Below are positions 18,263 through 27,759 of a stretch of DNA of 64,000 nucleotides, piece after piece. Numbering within the stretch: position 1 is the stretch's first letter; each line of letters begins with the position of its first letter. Below the pieces are notes generated by a model that saw nothing but the letters and a program-made list of their open reading frames with translations, did not search any database and was not told the DNA's origin. The stretch lies in NCBI GenBank assembly GCA_039810085.1, contig JBDHWG010000018.1, positions 62,001-126,000 on the forward strand, read 5' to 3'. A program made the position numbers and the translations under genes. This DNA comes from JBDHWG01 sp039810085. Lineage in GTDB: Bacteria; Chloroflexota; Anaerolineae; Epilineales; JAHCIE01.

Positions 18263-18547
18263 TCAAGCTCTTCGCTTGCGTACAAAGAAACGAATGGTCT
18301 CGCCTTCCTGGATCGTCTGAACCAACTCATGCCCAGCCAGCCGTGTCCACGCGGCCATGTCGTCCCGCGCCGTCGGGTCGTCGACGCGCACCTCCAACAC
18401 CTGCCCCGGCGCCATCTCGCGTAGCATGGCCCGGATCGCTGGCGTGAGAAGCGCACACGTGCTACCCTCCATCTGGGTTGTGCCCAGCATCTCAAGCACG
18501 CCATCGGCGCGAGGCGTCTCATTGAATGTCCCAGGTATCTCGCTCAT
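18263..18547 (-). CDS. TusA-like sulfurtransferase (SirA-like fold)
   Basis: A 94-residue protein with a TusA-like two-layer core. The active-site region reads MEGSTCALLTPAIRAML: the Cys is kept, but the usual CPxP is altered to CALLTP. The second half GQVLEVRVDDPTARDDMAAWTRLAGHELV fits the family closely (VxxDDP...DIxxWxxxxGHxL). About 24 N-terminal residues precede the core. ATG 18547 follows AGGAGTGACGGCA. It lies 100 nt after the LuxR regulator gene and immediately before dsrE. Confidence 0.78.
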   Translation of the reverse strand: MSEIPGTFNETPRADGVLEMLGTTQMEGSTCALLTPAIRAMLREMAPGQVLEVRVDDPTARDDMAAWTRLAGHELVQTIQEGETIRFFVRKRRA

Positions 18548-18647
18548 TGCCGTCACTCCTCTATCGGCGCTGAAACCGGCTGAAAGCCGCTGCATAGCAG
18601 TATACGATGGGCGGGCGCGGAATGCCTGCGGGAATGTACGGTATTTT

Positions 18648-21539
18648 TTAGGGGGTGGTACCGTAGTTTTCGAGCAGGCCAAGCTCCGCAGCGCGACGCA
18701 CGGCCTCGGCGCGTGAGCGGCTGTCGAGAGCCGCAAGGATGTTGCCCACGTGCATCTCCACGGTGCGCGGGCTGAGCACCAGCGTCCGAGCGATCTCGGC
18801 GTTCGTCTGACCCTGAGCGACGAGATGGAGGATCTCGCGCTGGCGTCGGGTCAGGTCGCCGGACCTAAACCGGCCCGCGGCGCCTGTCCCCAGACGTTCG
18901 ACGAGCGGCTCGCCTAGCGAATCGAGGGTTTGGGCAATGCGGATTGCCAGGGGCCGCGCCCCGAGCTGGCGCGCGGTGCGGTAGGCGTTCGTCAGATGCT
19001 GCACGGCTACCTCCCGCTGACCAGCCGCCGCGCAAGCCACACCAGCCCGGAACCCGGTTCCGGCCTGGCAGTAGGGCACGGGGAGATCGCTCAACAAATC
19101 CAGGGCCTGGGTGAACTGCCGAGCGGCCTGCGCGGGACCGCCGTCGAGAAGGGCGATCTCGCCCAGGGCGTGGGCGAGCGCGGAGAGCGCCTCTGCCTGG
19201 CCGGTAGCACTGGCGATCTGGGCCAGTGCATTGGCGCAGGCGCGAGCCTCGACGTCTACCCCCGTCATGGCGAAGAAGGTGACCAGCCAGCGCAGCGCCG
19301 GCACGGCGTAGTGGACGTCTTCCATCCGCTGCCAGCGGTCGAGGACGAAGCGGCCGCGCTCGGCGGCTCGGTCGTACGCCCCGTTGAGCTCGTCGATCAA
19401 CGCCAGGCCCCAAGCGGCCAGGAGCTCCATAGCCGCCAACTCGATTTGTCGGGCGAGCGCGGCGGACTCGAGCAACAACGGACGCGCCGGGCGCACCTGC
19501 CCGCGCAGGGCATACAGCGAGCCGAGCATGCCACTGGCAACCGCCCGAGCGTGCGTGCTGCTATCGTCGGAAGCAAGAACTTCGCGGCAGAGGCTCATCG
19601 CCCGTTCCCATTCCCCCGTATGGCGTAGAACCACCGTCAGGCAAGCGACGCAGAGCTGGGCAGCGGCCGGCACGTCGTTGGCCTGGCAGAAGTCGAACCC
19701 GACCAGATACGTCTCCCTCGCGCCGGCATAATCGCCGGCGTGCTCTAGCGCGTCGGCCAACCGCTGGTAGACCTCGGCCGCCGCGCTCGCCAGGTTGTGC
19801 TCCAACGCCAGCGATAGCCCCTGTCGTACCAGCGCCAGCCCCTCCGACGTCTGACCCATTCGAGCCTGGGCATTGCCAGACTGAGCCATGATGCGCGCCT
19901 GCAAGTCGGGGCGCCCGGCTTGCAGCGCCTCATTCATTGCCATCGACAGGAGTTCCAGTGCAGCCCGGTATCGCCCAGCCGATCGCAGGTGTGCGGCTGC
20001 CGAGAGGCGCTCCGCAGCGGCTTCGGCGGACAAGTCGCTGGCGGCAAAGCATCGGGCAGCCGCCTCATGCGCTGCCAGCGCAGATCCCCAATGCCCTTGC
20101 AGCTCAGCGACGTTCGCCAGCTTGCGTTCAGCGAGGGCGCAGGCTCGCACATCGCCACCCTGCCGTCGGCCCTCAGCTACCTCACGCCAGGCACGAGCGG
20201 CCTCGGACAGCATACCACCGAGTTCGGCGCACTGTCCGAACTGGTCGAGCACGTCCAGCCGATACGCCTCGTCAACCCCGCTCGGCCACAGGTCCAGCGC
20301 CTGGCGGCTAGCTTCTGCGGCATCGCGATAGGCGTGAATGGCGCACGCCTGCTGGCTCGCAGCGAGGTAGGCCCACCGGGCGTGGTCAGGCTCCTGTGCC
20401 GCCAGCCAGTGCTGGGCGACGGCCAGGGGCGCGGCGCCGTCCGCCCGGAGGCGCTCGGCCATCTGGCGGTGCAGGGCGCGGCGGCGAACCCAGGAGATAT
20501 CGCTGTAGATGGCGTCGCGGATGAGCGGGTGACGAAAGGCGCCGCGGCCTGGCTCAACCTCGACCAGCAGGCCGCCTTCCAGCAGAGCGTCCAACCCGTC
20601 TGTATTGCCCGCTAAGTCGACCACGAGGGCGAGATCGAACTCACGACCGGCCACAGCAGCGAGGTGGAGCAAACGAAGCGCCGGCTCGGGTAGTCTGTCC
20701 ATGCGCACCAGCACCGCATCGCGGAGGGTGTCAGGAATGGGCAGGTCCGTGCCCGGGGCCAGCTCTAGCCCTCCCGTACCCGCCCGGAGCCGGCCGCTGA
20801 GGGCCAGAGCGCGCGCCAGTTCTGTGACAAACAATGGAACGCCCTCGGTTCGTTCGTACAGCAGGTAGGCCAGGGCCGGACCAGGCGATTGGCCTAGGAT
20901 GTGGCCGGCCAGCGCGATGGTCTCATCCCGGTCGAGCGGGTTGACGACAATTTCGCGCAGCAAGTGCGCACGGCGCAGGTCGTTGCGCAGCCGCCGCAGC
21001 GGATGCCCGCGTCCCACCTCGTCGCTACGATAGGTGCCGACAATGACCAGCGGCTCGTGGGCGAGAGCGTTTGCCAGGACCGGCACAAGTTCCAGTGTCG
21101 CGTGGTCCGCCCACTGTAAATCGTCCAGGACGAGCGCCGTGGGGTTCTGGCGGGCGATGGCTGTGAAGGCCTGGCAGATTGCTTCTCTCAGCACGGGTGG
21201 CTCAGCCAGGCACGGTGACAGCCCAAGCTCCGGCAGCAGCAAGGTGAGGTAGGGCGCGAGAGGGCCGCAGTCAACCAGCCCCGCTGGGTGCATTCGTAGG
21301 TAGGCGCGCAGGGCGTTGGCAATCGGGCCATAGGGTGGGGTCGCGCTCTCGCTAGTGTGGGCTCGAAGCACCAGCAGGCCTGTGCGCTCCAGGCATACGT
21401 CCAGCAGGCGCGTCTTGCCCACCCCCGCTTCGCCAGCCAGGAGCACAACCCGTTCCGCATGCTGATGGGTTGCAGCGAGCACTTCACTTAGCGCGCCCTG
21501 TTCGTCTGTCCGCCCTACCAGACCATCGTCATCGCTCAC
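18648..21539 (-). CDS. Large ATPase LuxR-family regulator
   Basis: A 963-residue signal-transduction ATPase. Walker A is LLAGEAGVGKTRLLD (about residues 34-48), Walker B is TALVLDDLQWAD, and GTYRSDEVGRGHPLRR follows, as in LuxR/AAA_16-type regulators. The middle 400-850 is alpha-helical and TPR-like (repeated Ala-rich helices). The C-terminal 65 residues hold a LuxR helix-turn-helix (LTRRQREILHLVAQGQTNAEIA, SPRTVEMHVGNIL). GTG 21539 is chosen because GGAGGAG lies 5 nt upstream; the frame continues 33 codons further without a ribosome-binding site. Likely activator responding to an unknown ligand; neighbours are sulfur-relay genes downstream and a small gene divergent upstream. Confidence 0.85.
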   Translation of the reverse strand: MSDDDGLVGRTDEQGALSEVLAATHQHAERVVLLAGEAGVGKTRLLDVCLERTGLLVLRAHTSESATPPYGPIANALRAYLRMHPAGLVDCGPLAPYLTLLLPELGLSPCLAEPPVLREAICQAFTAIARQNPTALVLDDLQWADHATLELVPVLANALAHEPLVIVGTYRSDEVGRGHPLRRLRNDLRRAHLLREIVVNPLDRDETIALAGHILGQSPGPALAYLLYERTEGVPLFVTELARALALSGRLRAGTGGLELAPGTDLPIPDTLRDAVLVRMDRLPEPALRLLHLAAVAGREFDLALVVDLAGNTDGLDALLEGGLLVEVEPGRGAFRHPLIRDAIYSDISWVRRRALHRQMAERLRADGAAPLAVAQHWLAAQEPDHARWAYLAASQQACAIHAYRDAAEASRQALDLWPSGVDEAYRLDVLDQFGQCAELGGMLSEAARAWREVAEGRRQGGDVRACALAERKLANVAELQGHWGSALAAHEAAARCFAASDLSAEAAAERLSAAAHLRSAGRYRAALELLSMAMNEALQAGRPDLQARIMAQSGNAQARMGQTSEGLALVRQGLSLALEHNLASAAAEVYQRLADALEHAGDYAGARETYLVGFDFCQANDVPAAAQLCVACLTVVLRHTGEWERAMSLCREVLASDDSSTHARAVASGMLGSLYALRGQVRPARPLLLESAALARQIELAAMELLAAWGLALIDELNGAYDRAAERGRFVLDRWQRMEDVHYAVPALRWLVTFFAMTGVDVEARACANALAQIASATGQAEALSALAHALGEIALLDGGPAQAARQFTQALDLLSDLPVPYCQAGTGFRAGVACAAAGQREVAVQHLTNAYRTARQLGARPLAIRIAQTLDSLGEPLVERLGTGAAGRFRSGDLTRRQREILHLVAQGQTNAEIARTLVLSPRTVEMHVGNILAALDSRSRAEAVRRAAELGLLENYGTTP

Positions 21540-21797
21540 AACCACTCCTCCGCCCAGGTCGGCAGTGTAGCCTATGGGTCCACGAGCGCATGGAAAGTAT
21601 AATGTGGCAAGGGCGACCATCAAAACCCGCACCTCCATCCGCGTGATAACCTACCCCTGATCCTACCTTTCGATAGGCTACAAGTCACCCTATTGTGCTG
21701 TATAGTGAAGTTCAGAGGCATATGACTTCTGCGGCCCGACGGCGGTGCGGACATCGTTCAGAATCGGCGAATAGCGATGCCCGAAGGAGACGACACA

Positions 21798-22043
21798 GTG
21801 GACTACTACGAGATTCGGGTAGACGGACACATTGATAATCGGCGTTCGCAATGGTTCGATGGCCTGACCCTTACCTGGCTTCCCGAAGGCGAAACGCTGC
21901 TCGCCGGTCCTGTCGTCGACCAGGCGGCGCTCCACGGCGTTCTCAGTCGGATCCGCGATCTCGGCCTGACACTGGTCTCAGTGACCCGGATACCAACAAA
22001 AACCGATGACCCTGCTGATGTCACGCAGCATCACCTGGCATAA
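21798..22043 (+). CDS. Small conserved-looking protein, unknown
   Basis: An 81-residue soluble protein starting at GTG 21798, preceded by GAAGGAGA; an ATG at 21777 is in frame but has no ribosome-binding sequence. Core YYEIRVDGHIDNRRSQWFDGLTL, then LAGPVVDQAALHGVLSRIRDLGLTLVSVTRI suggests a compact alpha/beta fold. No catalytic motif seen. It lies between two large LuxR regulators and has its own terminator, so it is a monocistronic unit. Function unknown. Confidence 0.72.
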   Translation: MDYYEIRVDGHIDNRRSQWFDGLTLTWLPEGETLLAGPVVDQAALHGVLSRIRDLGLTLVSVTRIPTKTDDPADVTQHHLA

Positions 22044-22063
22044 TCCGTACGGCGTCATCTTGG

Positions 22064-22097
22064 GGCGGATCATCTTGTGTGATCCGCCTTCTTCATT
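22064..22097 (+). terminator. Intrinsic terminator after the small gene
   Basis: Nine-base perfect arms (22064-22072 and 22080-22088) with a 7-nt loop are followed by TTCTTCATT. It lies 20 nt past the small gene stop and upstream of the MFS ribosome-binding site. Confidence 0.75.
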
Positions 22098-22188
22098 ATC
22101 TCCACCCGGCATGGCGCTTTCTTCACCGCATTTAACGACGATGTAGACTAGAATAGAGGTGCATAGGCTGCCCAGCCGGCGGAGATCT

Positions 22189-23406
22189 ATGGCGACAGTA
22201 CAGACGGTCGTTGAGGAGGCCCGGCCAGCGCACGGGGAAACGAGGCGTGAGTTCGGCGTCGTCCTGTTGTCGCGCCTGGCGCTCAATCTCCAGGGCCGAA
22301 TCATATACCCGTTCCTCCCCGCCATCGCCCGAGGGCTGGGGCTACCGCTTGAGACGACCACTCTCCTACTGACCGTTCGCGCGGCGGCCAACCTATCCAG
22401 CCCACTCTATGGCGCACTGGCCGACCGACGTGGTCGCCGCCCGCTCATGATCGCCGGGCTGGCGTTACTCGTCGGAGGCGCGGGCCTGGTGCTTGTCGCC
22501 CCCGCGTTTGGCCTGGTCCTGATTGCCTTCGCCCTGTTGAGCCTGAGCAAAGCCGTCTATGACCCGGCCGTCCTGGCTTACCTGGGCGACGCTGTCCCCT
22601 ACGAACGCCGCGGCCGCGTCTTTGGCTTGCTGGCGCTCATGTGGCCCACGGCGTGGCTGATCGGCGTCCCAGCAGCGGGCTTTCTCATCACCGCCTATGG
22701 GTGGCAATCGCCCTTCGTCATGGTAGCCGCGCTCGGGGCGCTCAGCCTGGCCCTGATGCTGCGCCTGCCGGCGGTTGGTTCGGCGGATGCTGCCGCCGCT
22801 GCCCCAGGCCCTTCGATGGACCACCTGTCCAATTTCCGGGCCAGCATTCGGCTGATCAGCCTTTCGGCCTGGCTCGGATTGGCCGTGACGCTGCTCCAGG
22901 TGTTGGGGAGCGAGAATGTCTATATCGTTTACGGCGCGTGGCTGGAACGCGAGTTTGGGCTGAGTCTCGCCGCGATTGGGATTGTGTCGCTGGTCATCTG
23001 CGCCGCCGAGTTTGCCGCCGAGGGCGCATCCATGGCGTGGGTGGACCGCATCGGAAAGCGGCGCGCGATTATGGGCGGCCTGCTCCTGAGTGTTATGGCC
23101 TATCTTCTCCTTCCTCAGCTTGCCGGGACCCTACCGGGCGCTCTCACCGGTCTCTTCCTGGTTTGGATCGGGTGGGACTTCAGCATTGTCTGCACGCTGC
23201 CCCTCATCTCGCAGCTTGCTCCCAACGCGCGCGGCACCTTGCTGGCCCTCAACGTCTCTGCGATGGCTGTCGCCCGGCTCATTAGCTCATTAATTGCCGT
23301 TCGCCTCTGGACGGTAGGCGGCTTGACGCTCACCACAGCGGTGTCAGCGGTCTGCGTGGCGCTGGCCTTAGTGATTCTACGAGTCGGGGTTCACGACGAT
23401 GGCTGA
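22189..23406 (+). CDS. MFS transporter (efflux-like)
   Basis: A 405-residue 12-TM transporter with the loop 2-3 motif GALADRRGRRPLMIAG (about residues 75-90) and GDAVPYERRGRVFGL in TM4-5, features of drug-efflux-type MFS. ATG 22189 follows GGCGGAGATCT. Its end overlaps the next gene by 8 nt (ATG of the regulator at 23399 inside its last codons), so the two are translationally coupled. Substrate unknown; coupling with a MalT-type regulator suggests that regulator controls, or shares the signal with, this transporter. Confidence 0.85.
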   Translation: MATVQTVVEEARPAHGETRREFGVVLLSRLALNLQGRIIYPFLPAIARGLGLPLETTTLLLTVRAAANLSSPLYGALADRRGRRPLMIAGLALLVGGAGLVLVAPAFGLVLIAFALLSLSKAVYDPAVLAYLGDAVPYERRGRVFGLLALMWPTAWLIGVPAAGFLITAYGWQSPFVMVAALGALSLALMLRLPAVGSADAAAAAPGPSMDHLSNFRASIRLISLSAWLGLAVTLLQVLGSENVYIVYGAWLEREFGLSLAAIGIVSLVICAAEFAAEGASMAWVDRIGKRRAIMGGLLLSVMAYLLLPQLAGTLPGALTGLFLVWIGWDFSIVCTLPLISQLAPNARGTLLALNVSAMAVARLISSLIAVRLWTVGGLTLTTAVSAVCVALALVILRVGVHDDG

Positions 23407-25699
23407 GATGCTCCTCGCCACGAAGCTCTTCATCCCGCGCGTACCAGCTACCCTCGTCTCGCGTCCACGCCTGGTCGACCGACTCAACGACGGGCTTCAG
23501 CAGGGCCGCTCCTTGACGCTGGTGTGCGCGCCGCCGGGCTATGGCAAGACGACCCTGGTGATTGAGTGGCTCCAGACACTAGCTTTCCCTGAAGGACTCG
23601 ACGGCGGCCCGGCCGCGGCGATTGCCTGGCTATCGCTGGACGAGCACGACAACGACCCCGCCCACTTCCTGGCTTACCTGGTCACTGCGATTCAGCGAGC
23701 GCAGCCCGGTGTCGCCATTCCAACGCCAAGCGCCGATAGAGGCGACCCGCACGCGCTCGAAGCGTTGCTCACCGAGCTGATCAACGGCCTTGCCGGACAT
23801 CGGCCATCCGAGGCGCAGAGCCTTATCGTGGTGCTCGATGACTACCACGTGATTCGTTCCCCAGAGACGCACGGCATTGTCGACTTCCTGCTGGCACACC
23901 AGCCGCCGCATATCCATCTCGTGCTGGCAAGCCGCGAAGACCCGCCCTTACCCCTCGCGCGCCTGCGTGTGCGCAACCAGATCACCGAGGTTCGCGCCCA
24001 TGACCTGCGATTTACGCAGGACGAGGCAGCGCGCTTCTTTGAGAGAGTCGGCGTGACCTTGAGCACAGGCGCGGTGGTTGCCCTCGACAACCGAACCGAG
24101 GGCTGGATTGCCGGTTTGCAACTGGCCGCCCTGTCGCTCCAGGGTCGCCACGATGCCGACGAATTCATCGCGGCGTTTAGCGGCACGCACCGCTACGTGA
24201 TCGACTATCTGGTCGAGGAGGTGCTCCAGCGCCAAACCGAGGATGTCCGGGACTTCCTGTATGCCACGTCGATTGTCGAGCGCCTGTCGGCCGGGTTGTG
24301 CGACGCATTGACCGGCCGTACCGACAGCCAGGCGATGCTGAAGCGGCTGGAGCGGAGCAACCTGTTTCTGATTCCGCTGGACGACCAGCGGGAGTGGTAT
24401 CGCTACCATCAACTGTTCGCCGACTCCCTCGCTGCGGGGCTTGGTAAACAGCAGCGTCTCGACCTCCACCGGCGGGCGGCGGGGTGGTATGCCGCGAATG
24501 ACTTTCCCATTCAGGCGGTCAAGCACGCGCTGGCGGCCGAGGATTTCACGTGGGCGGGCCATCTCATCGAGGAAGCCGCCCGGACGACGATCTCCAGCAC
24601 GGGCAACCTACCCATCCTCGAGGGCTGGTCTGACCTCCTCCCCCAAGACGTCCTGCGCGCCCATCCCCTCCTGTGTCTGTACTACGCGCGCTCGCTGTTC
24701 TTCAAGGGACGGCAGCACGCGGCCCAACGCTTCCTCGACGTCGCCGCTGAGACGATTGCCCACTTGCCGCCCGGCGCACCGGCGACAAGCGAGGCGCTGG
24801 CCGTCCTGCTGACCAACCGAAGCACGTTTGCCGCGATGCGCGGGAACGTAGCTGAATCGCTCGCCCTAGCGCAGGAAGCCGCCTCGCACGCGCCAGAGGG
24901 GGACCTGGCGACTCTCGCGCGCCTGGCGCACGCGCGCGGCTTTGCGTTGAGCCTCAACGGTGACCTATGCGCCGCCCAAGAAGCCTTCGCCGAAGCCGTC
25001 CATCTCGCCGAGTTGACCGGCAACCAGATGCTCGGCCCGGACGTTGTGGGCAGCCTAGCGCAGACCTACCTACTCGAAGGCGATCCTGAGACAGCGCGCC
25101 TCCTGAGCGAGCAAGCGCTGGCGAGCGTGGAGAAAGGCCCCGTCCCCCCCTCGATGTGCGCGGTCTACCTGGCTCTCGGCATGGCGCTTTACGCCCAGGA
25201 CGACATGCCCACCGCCGCCGATGCTCTGTTACAGAGCGTGGCGCTCGCGCGTCGCGTCGGCTGGCCGCACATCCTCTGGGAAGCGCTGGCGTGCCTGGCC
25301 CTGGCTCAGCACGCGCTGGGCGCCGACGAGGCGGCCCGCACTGCCATGCGGGAGGCCGAAGACGTGGCGCAGGTATACGGCATAGGGTGGGTGTCGCGTC
25401 GTGTCGGCGAGTACCGCGCCCGTCTCGAATCTGTCGCTGTTCCGGCCACGGCCCACAGCGCTCCCCTTCCAGCCGCACCGGCGAGCGGCGCTGGCCTCCC
25501 CCTTATCGAACCACTGAGCGAACGCGAGATGGAGATTCTGCGCCTCATCGCCGACGGCTGCTCCAACCAGGAGATTGCGGACCGCCTGGTCATTACCGTC
25601 GGCACGGCGAAGTGGCACGTCAACCAAATCTATGGTAAGCTCGGCGTCCACACGCGCACCCAGGCCGTTGCCCGCGCCCAGGCACTGCGCTTGCTCTAG
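23399..25699 (+). CDS. MalT-like LuxR-family ATP-dependent regulator
   Basis: A 766-residue regulator with MalT architecture. It starts LLATKLFIPRVPATLVSRPRL, then Walker A CAPPGYGKTTLV (about residues 43-54), Walker B SLIVVLDDYHVI, LVLASREDPPLPLARLR and WIAGLQLAALSL. A helical TPR-like domain (about 380-680) follows, and a C-terminal LuxR helix-turn-helix ends it (LSEREMEILRLIADGCSNQEIADRL, GTAKWHVNQIYGKLGVHTRTQA). All motifs are intact. It overlaps the MFS gene by 8 nt and is followed after 38 nt by a 66-residue gene. Confidence 0.9.
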   Translation: MAEMLLATKLFIPRVPATLVSRPRLVDRLNDGLQQGRSLTLVCAPPGYGKTTLVIEWLQTLAFPEGLDGGPAAAIAWLSLDEHDNDPAHFLAYLVTAIQRAQPGVAIPTPSADRGDPHALEALLTELINGLAGHRPSEAQSLIVVLDDYHVIRSPETHGIVDFLLAHQPPHIHLVLASREDPPLPLARLRVRNQITEVRAHDLRFTQDEAARFFERVGVTLSTGAVVALDNRTEGWIAGLQLAALSLQGRHDADEFIAAFSGTHRYVIDYLVEEVLQRQTEDVRDFLYATSIVERLSAGLCDALTGRTDSQAMLKRLERSNLFLIPLDDQREWYRYHQLFADSLAAGLGKQQRLDLHRRAAGWYAANDFPIQAVKHALAAEDFTWAGHLIEEAARTTISSTGNLPILEGWSDLLPQDVLRAHPLLCLYYARSLFFKGRQHAAQRFLDVAAETIAHLPPGAPATSEALAVLLTNRSTFAAMRGNVAESLALAQEAASHAPEGDLATLARLAHARGFALSLNGDLCAAQEAFAEAVHLAELTGNQMLGPDVVGSLAQTYLLEGDPETARLLSEQALASVEKGPVPPSMCAVYLALGMALYAQDDMPTAADALLQSVALARRVGWPHILWEALACLALAQHALGADEAARTAMREAEDVAQVYGIGWVSRRVGEYRARLESVAVPATAHSAPLPAAPASGAGLPLIEPLSEREMEILRLIADGCSNQEIADRLVITVGTAKWHVNQIYGKLGVHTRTQAVARAQALRLL

Positions 25700-25737
25700 C
25701 CCACCGCTGGACAACCACAGAAAGGAATGCCCATAGT

Positions 25738-25938
25738 ATGGTTACGCCAGGCGCTAGTCTCCATCTGACCACGAACAACCCTGAGATCTCGGCCGGCCGC
25801 ACGAACACAGGCCAATACTACTTGACCGTCGCGGATGAGCAAGGCAATCGCATCACCGTGAGCAGCGAACGGCGGGAACTGCTGCAACGGCTGACCCATG
25901 CAGTCAGTGAGGCCCTCCATGAGAGCAAGGGAGGATGA
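25738..25938 (+). CDS. Small hypothetical protein after the MalT-like regulator
   Basis: A 66-residue protein (ISAGRTNTGQYYLTVADEQGNRITVSSERRELLQRLTHAV in two parts: a beta-rich half, then a helix). AGAAAGGAATG lies upstream of ATG 25738. No family recognised. Its placement straight after the regulator suggests co-transcription. The following 140 bp to 26078 holds no gene or hairpin that I can see. Confidence 0.6.
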   Translation: MVTPGASLHLTTNNPEISAGRTNTGQYYLTVADEQGNRITVSSERRELLQRLTHAVSEALHESKGG

Positions 25939-26078
25939 TGGGGACGCGAGGCAATGTTGGATCAGAGGATGGCGGCGACAGACGTCTGATGCAAAGCGAT
26001 TGACCCCTGCCCCTATATCGCACTATACTATGGCCCCTCAAGGTGTGAAGGGTGGGCTGGCGAAGGCAGGATGGCGAG

Positions 26079-27752
26079 ATGAGCGCGGAGCCAAAATCAT
26101 CTGGCGGGCAGTCGCGGGCCGACTTGCGTGAGAACTTCGACAAGGCTTTCAGCCTGGAAGAACTGGCGCTCCTGTGCGACGACCTCGGCGTGGACCCAGA
26201 AGATATCCCTGGCCGCGAGGAAGGCAAAGACTACTGGATCAGCCAGATTATCCTCTACTTCGAGCGGCGCAACCGCATTGGGGACCTGCTCGCGCGCGCG
26301 GCCAAAGAGCGCCCCAATATAGACTGGCGCTACACGCCCGAGCCTGAGCCTGACGAACCGCCGCCCCAGGACGACAAACCCAAAGCCCACATCGGCCCCT
26401 TCGATGTCCGCACGCTCCCTATTTATCTCGGCGTGCTCCTGCTGGCGGGCGTCGTTGTATACCTCGCGCGACCCGGTAGCTGGCGGGCGACGCCTCCCAC
26501 AGCGGCCAGTACAGCCGTGCCTGTGACGCCGACGGCCCAGGCAAAAGCCACGGGCCTTTTCAACGTCGTCGTCGCCGACTTCGGGCAGATGGACGACGCG
26601 GGCCAGGTTCACCCGTCCGAGGATGGCGAGAAGATTGCCCAGACGCTTTACGACTCCCTCAAGACAGAGTTCGACAATCTGCCGGTCGGTGTGACGCAGG
26701 ACTTCAAGCCGACGGTGCGCTTCGGCAACCTGGGGCTGGTCAGCGACGATACAGCCGCGCAAGACCTTGCCTACCGCCTTGGCGCAGACGCCGTCGTCTA
26801 CGGCAACCTCACGCCAGGGCAGCCGGCGTCCAGCCTGATTCCCCGCTTCTACGTGTCGCGGCTGCGCTCGGAAGCGGATGAGCTTGTCGGCAGCTACGAC
26901 CTTGGCGCGCCGATCCCCCTGCGCCTGCCCCTGGACAACGATAGCCTGCGCGGTCTCAATCTCACCCTGACGTACCGGCAAAAGCTGCTCTCCGGCTTCG
27001 CGCTGGGTCTGCTGTACGATTTGCTGGGCCGCCCACAACAGGCGCTCGACATCCTGACCAACACGCTGAACAGCGTGAAGGGGCGACCTGAGGAGGAAGG
27101 CCGCGAGGTGCTGCTGTTCTTCATCGGCCGCGAGAACCTGCTGCTCCAGCGCCCCACGGATGCGGAAGCGGCGTTCAATCAGGCGCGAGACGTGAACCCG
27201 GACTATGCGCGGGCCTACATCGGCCTCGGCGGCGTCGCCTTCCAGCGCGCCCAGGCGCAGACACCGGAGGAGCGCCTCACGACATCCACCTGGCTCGACC
27301 AGTCCTTAGCCAACTACCAGACGGCTCTTGACAAAGCCCAGATCACGCGCGACACGCAGGTCATCGCCAAGGCGCGCCTTGGGCTGGGCTACGCGCACCG
27401 CCTACGGGGCGAGGCGTATCTGCGGCAGAATTTCGGCGACGCCGACAAGGAATTCGCACAAGCCATCGACCTGATCCGGGGCGTGCTGCCGGAGCTGAGC
27501 GGGCAGTATCGCCTGCTTGGGCAGGGCTTTTCGGCGTTGGGCGCTGCGTATGAGGAGGCTGCATTCAGCCGACAGGCGCAGAATGACAAAGCCGGGGCGC
27601 GTGACCTGTACCAGAAAGCGCAGGATGCCTATGGTCAGTGCGTCATGCAGGGTCAGGCCAGCTCGCAGGATCTCATCCTGAAGAGCATTGTGCGCGACCT
27701 ATGTCTGCCAGGGCAGCAAGGCGTGGCCCAGGCGTTACGGGGCCTGGAGTGA
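26079..27752 (+). CDS. EAD-like (death-like) domain / TM / TolB-like / TPR membrane protein
   Basis: A 557-residue protein. Residues about 14-82 (LRENFDKAFSLEELALLCDDLG, YFERRNRIGDLL, RPNIDW) match the effector-associated or death-like adaptor domains described in bacterial conflict systems. A Pro/acidic linker leads to one membrane helix near 113-131 (LPIYLGVLLLAGVVVYLA). Outside it lies a TolB N-terminal-like domain (FNVVVADFGQ...ADAVVYGNLT, about 162-265) and then TPR-like helices (LLYDLLGRPQQALDIL, AEAAFNQARDVNPDYARAYIGLG). The EAD-like end would be cytoplasmic and the TPR end exported. ATG 26079 lies at the end of GGATGGCGAG. Usual EAD partners (TIR, caspase, protease) are not adjacent. 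Confidence 0.75.
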   Translation: MSAEPKSSGGQSRADLRENFDKAFSLEELALLCDDLGVDPEDIPGREEGKDYWISQIILYFERRNRIGDLLARAAKERPNIDWRYTPEPEPDEPPPQDDKPKAHIGPFDVRTLPIYLGVLLLAGVVVYLARPGSWRATPPTAASTAVPVTPTAQAKATGLFNVVVADFGQMDDAGQVHPSEDGEKIAQTLYDSLKTEFDNLPVGVTQDFKPTVRFGNLGLVSDDTAAQDLAYRLGADAVVYGNLTPGQPASSLIPRFYVSRLRSEADELVGSYDLGAPIPLRLPLDNDSLRGLNLTLTYRQKLLSGFALGLLYDLLGRPQQALDILTNTLNSVKGRPEEEGREVLLFFIGRENLLLQRPTDAEAAFNQARDVNPDYARAYIGLGGVAFQRAQAQTPEERLTTSTWLDQSLANYQTALDKAQITRDTQVIAKARLGLGYAHRLRGEAYLRQNFGDADKEFAQAIDLIRGVLPELSGQYRLLGQGFSALGAAYEEAAFSRQAQNDKAGARDLYQKAQDAYGQCVMQGQASSQDLILKSIVRDLCLPGQQGVAQALRGLE

Positions 27753-27759
27753 GGTGACG

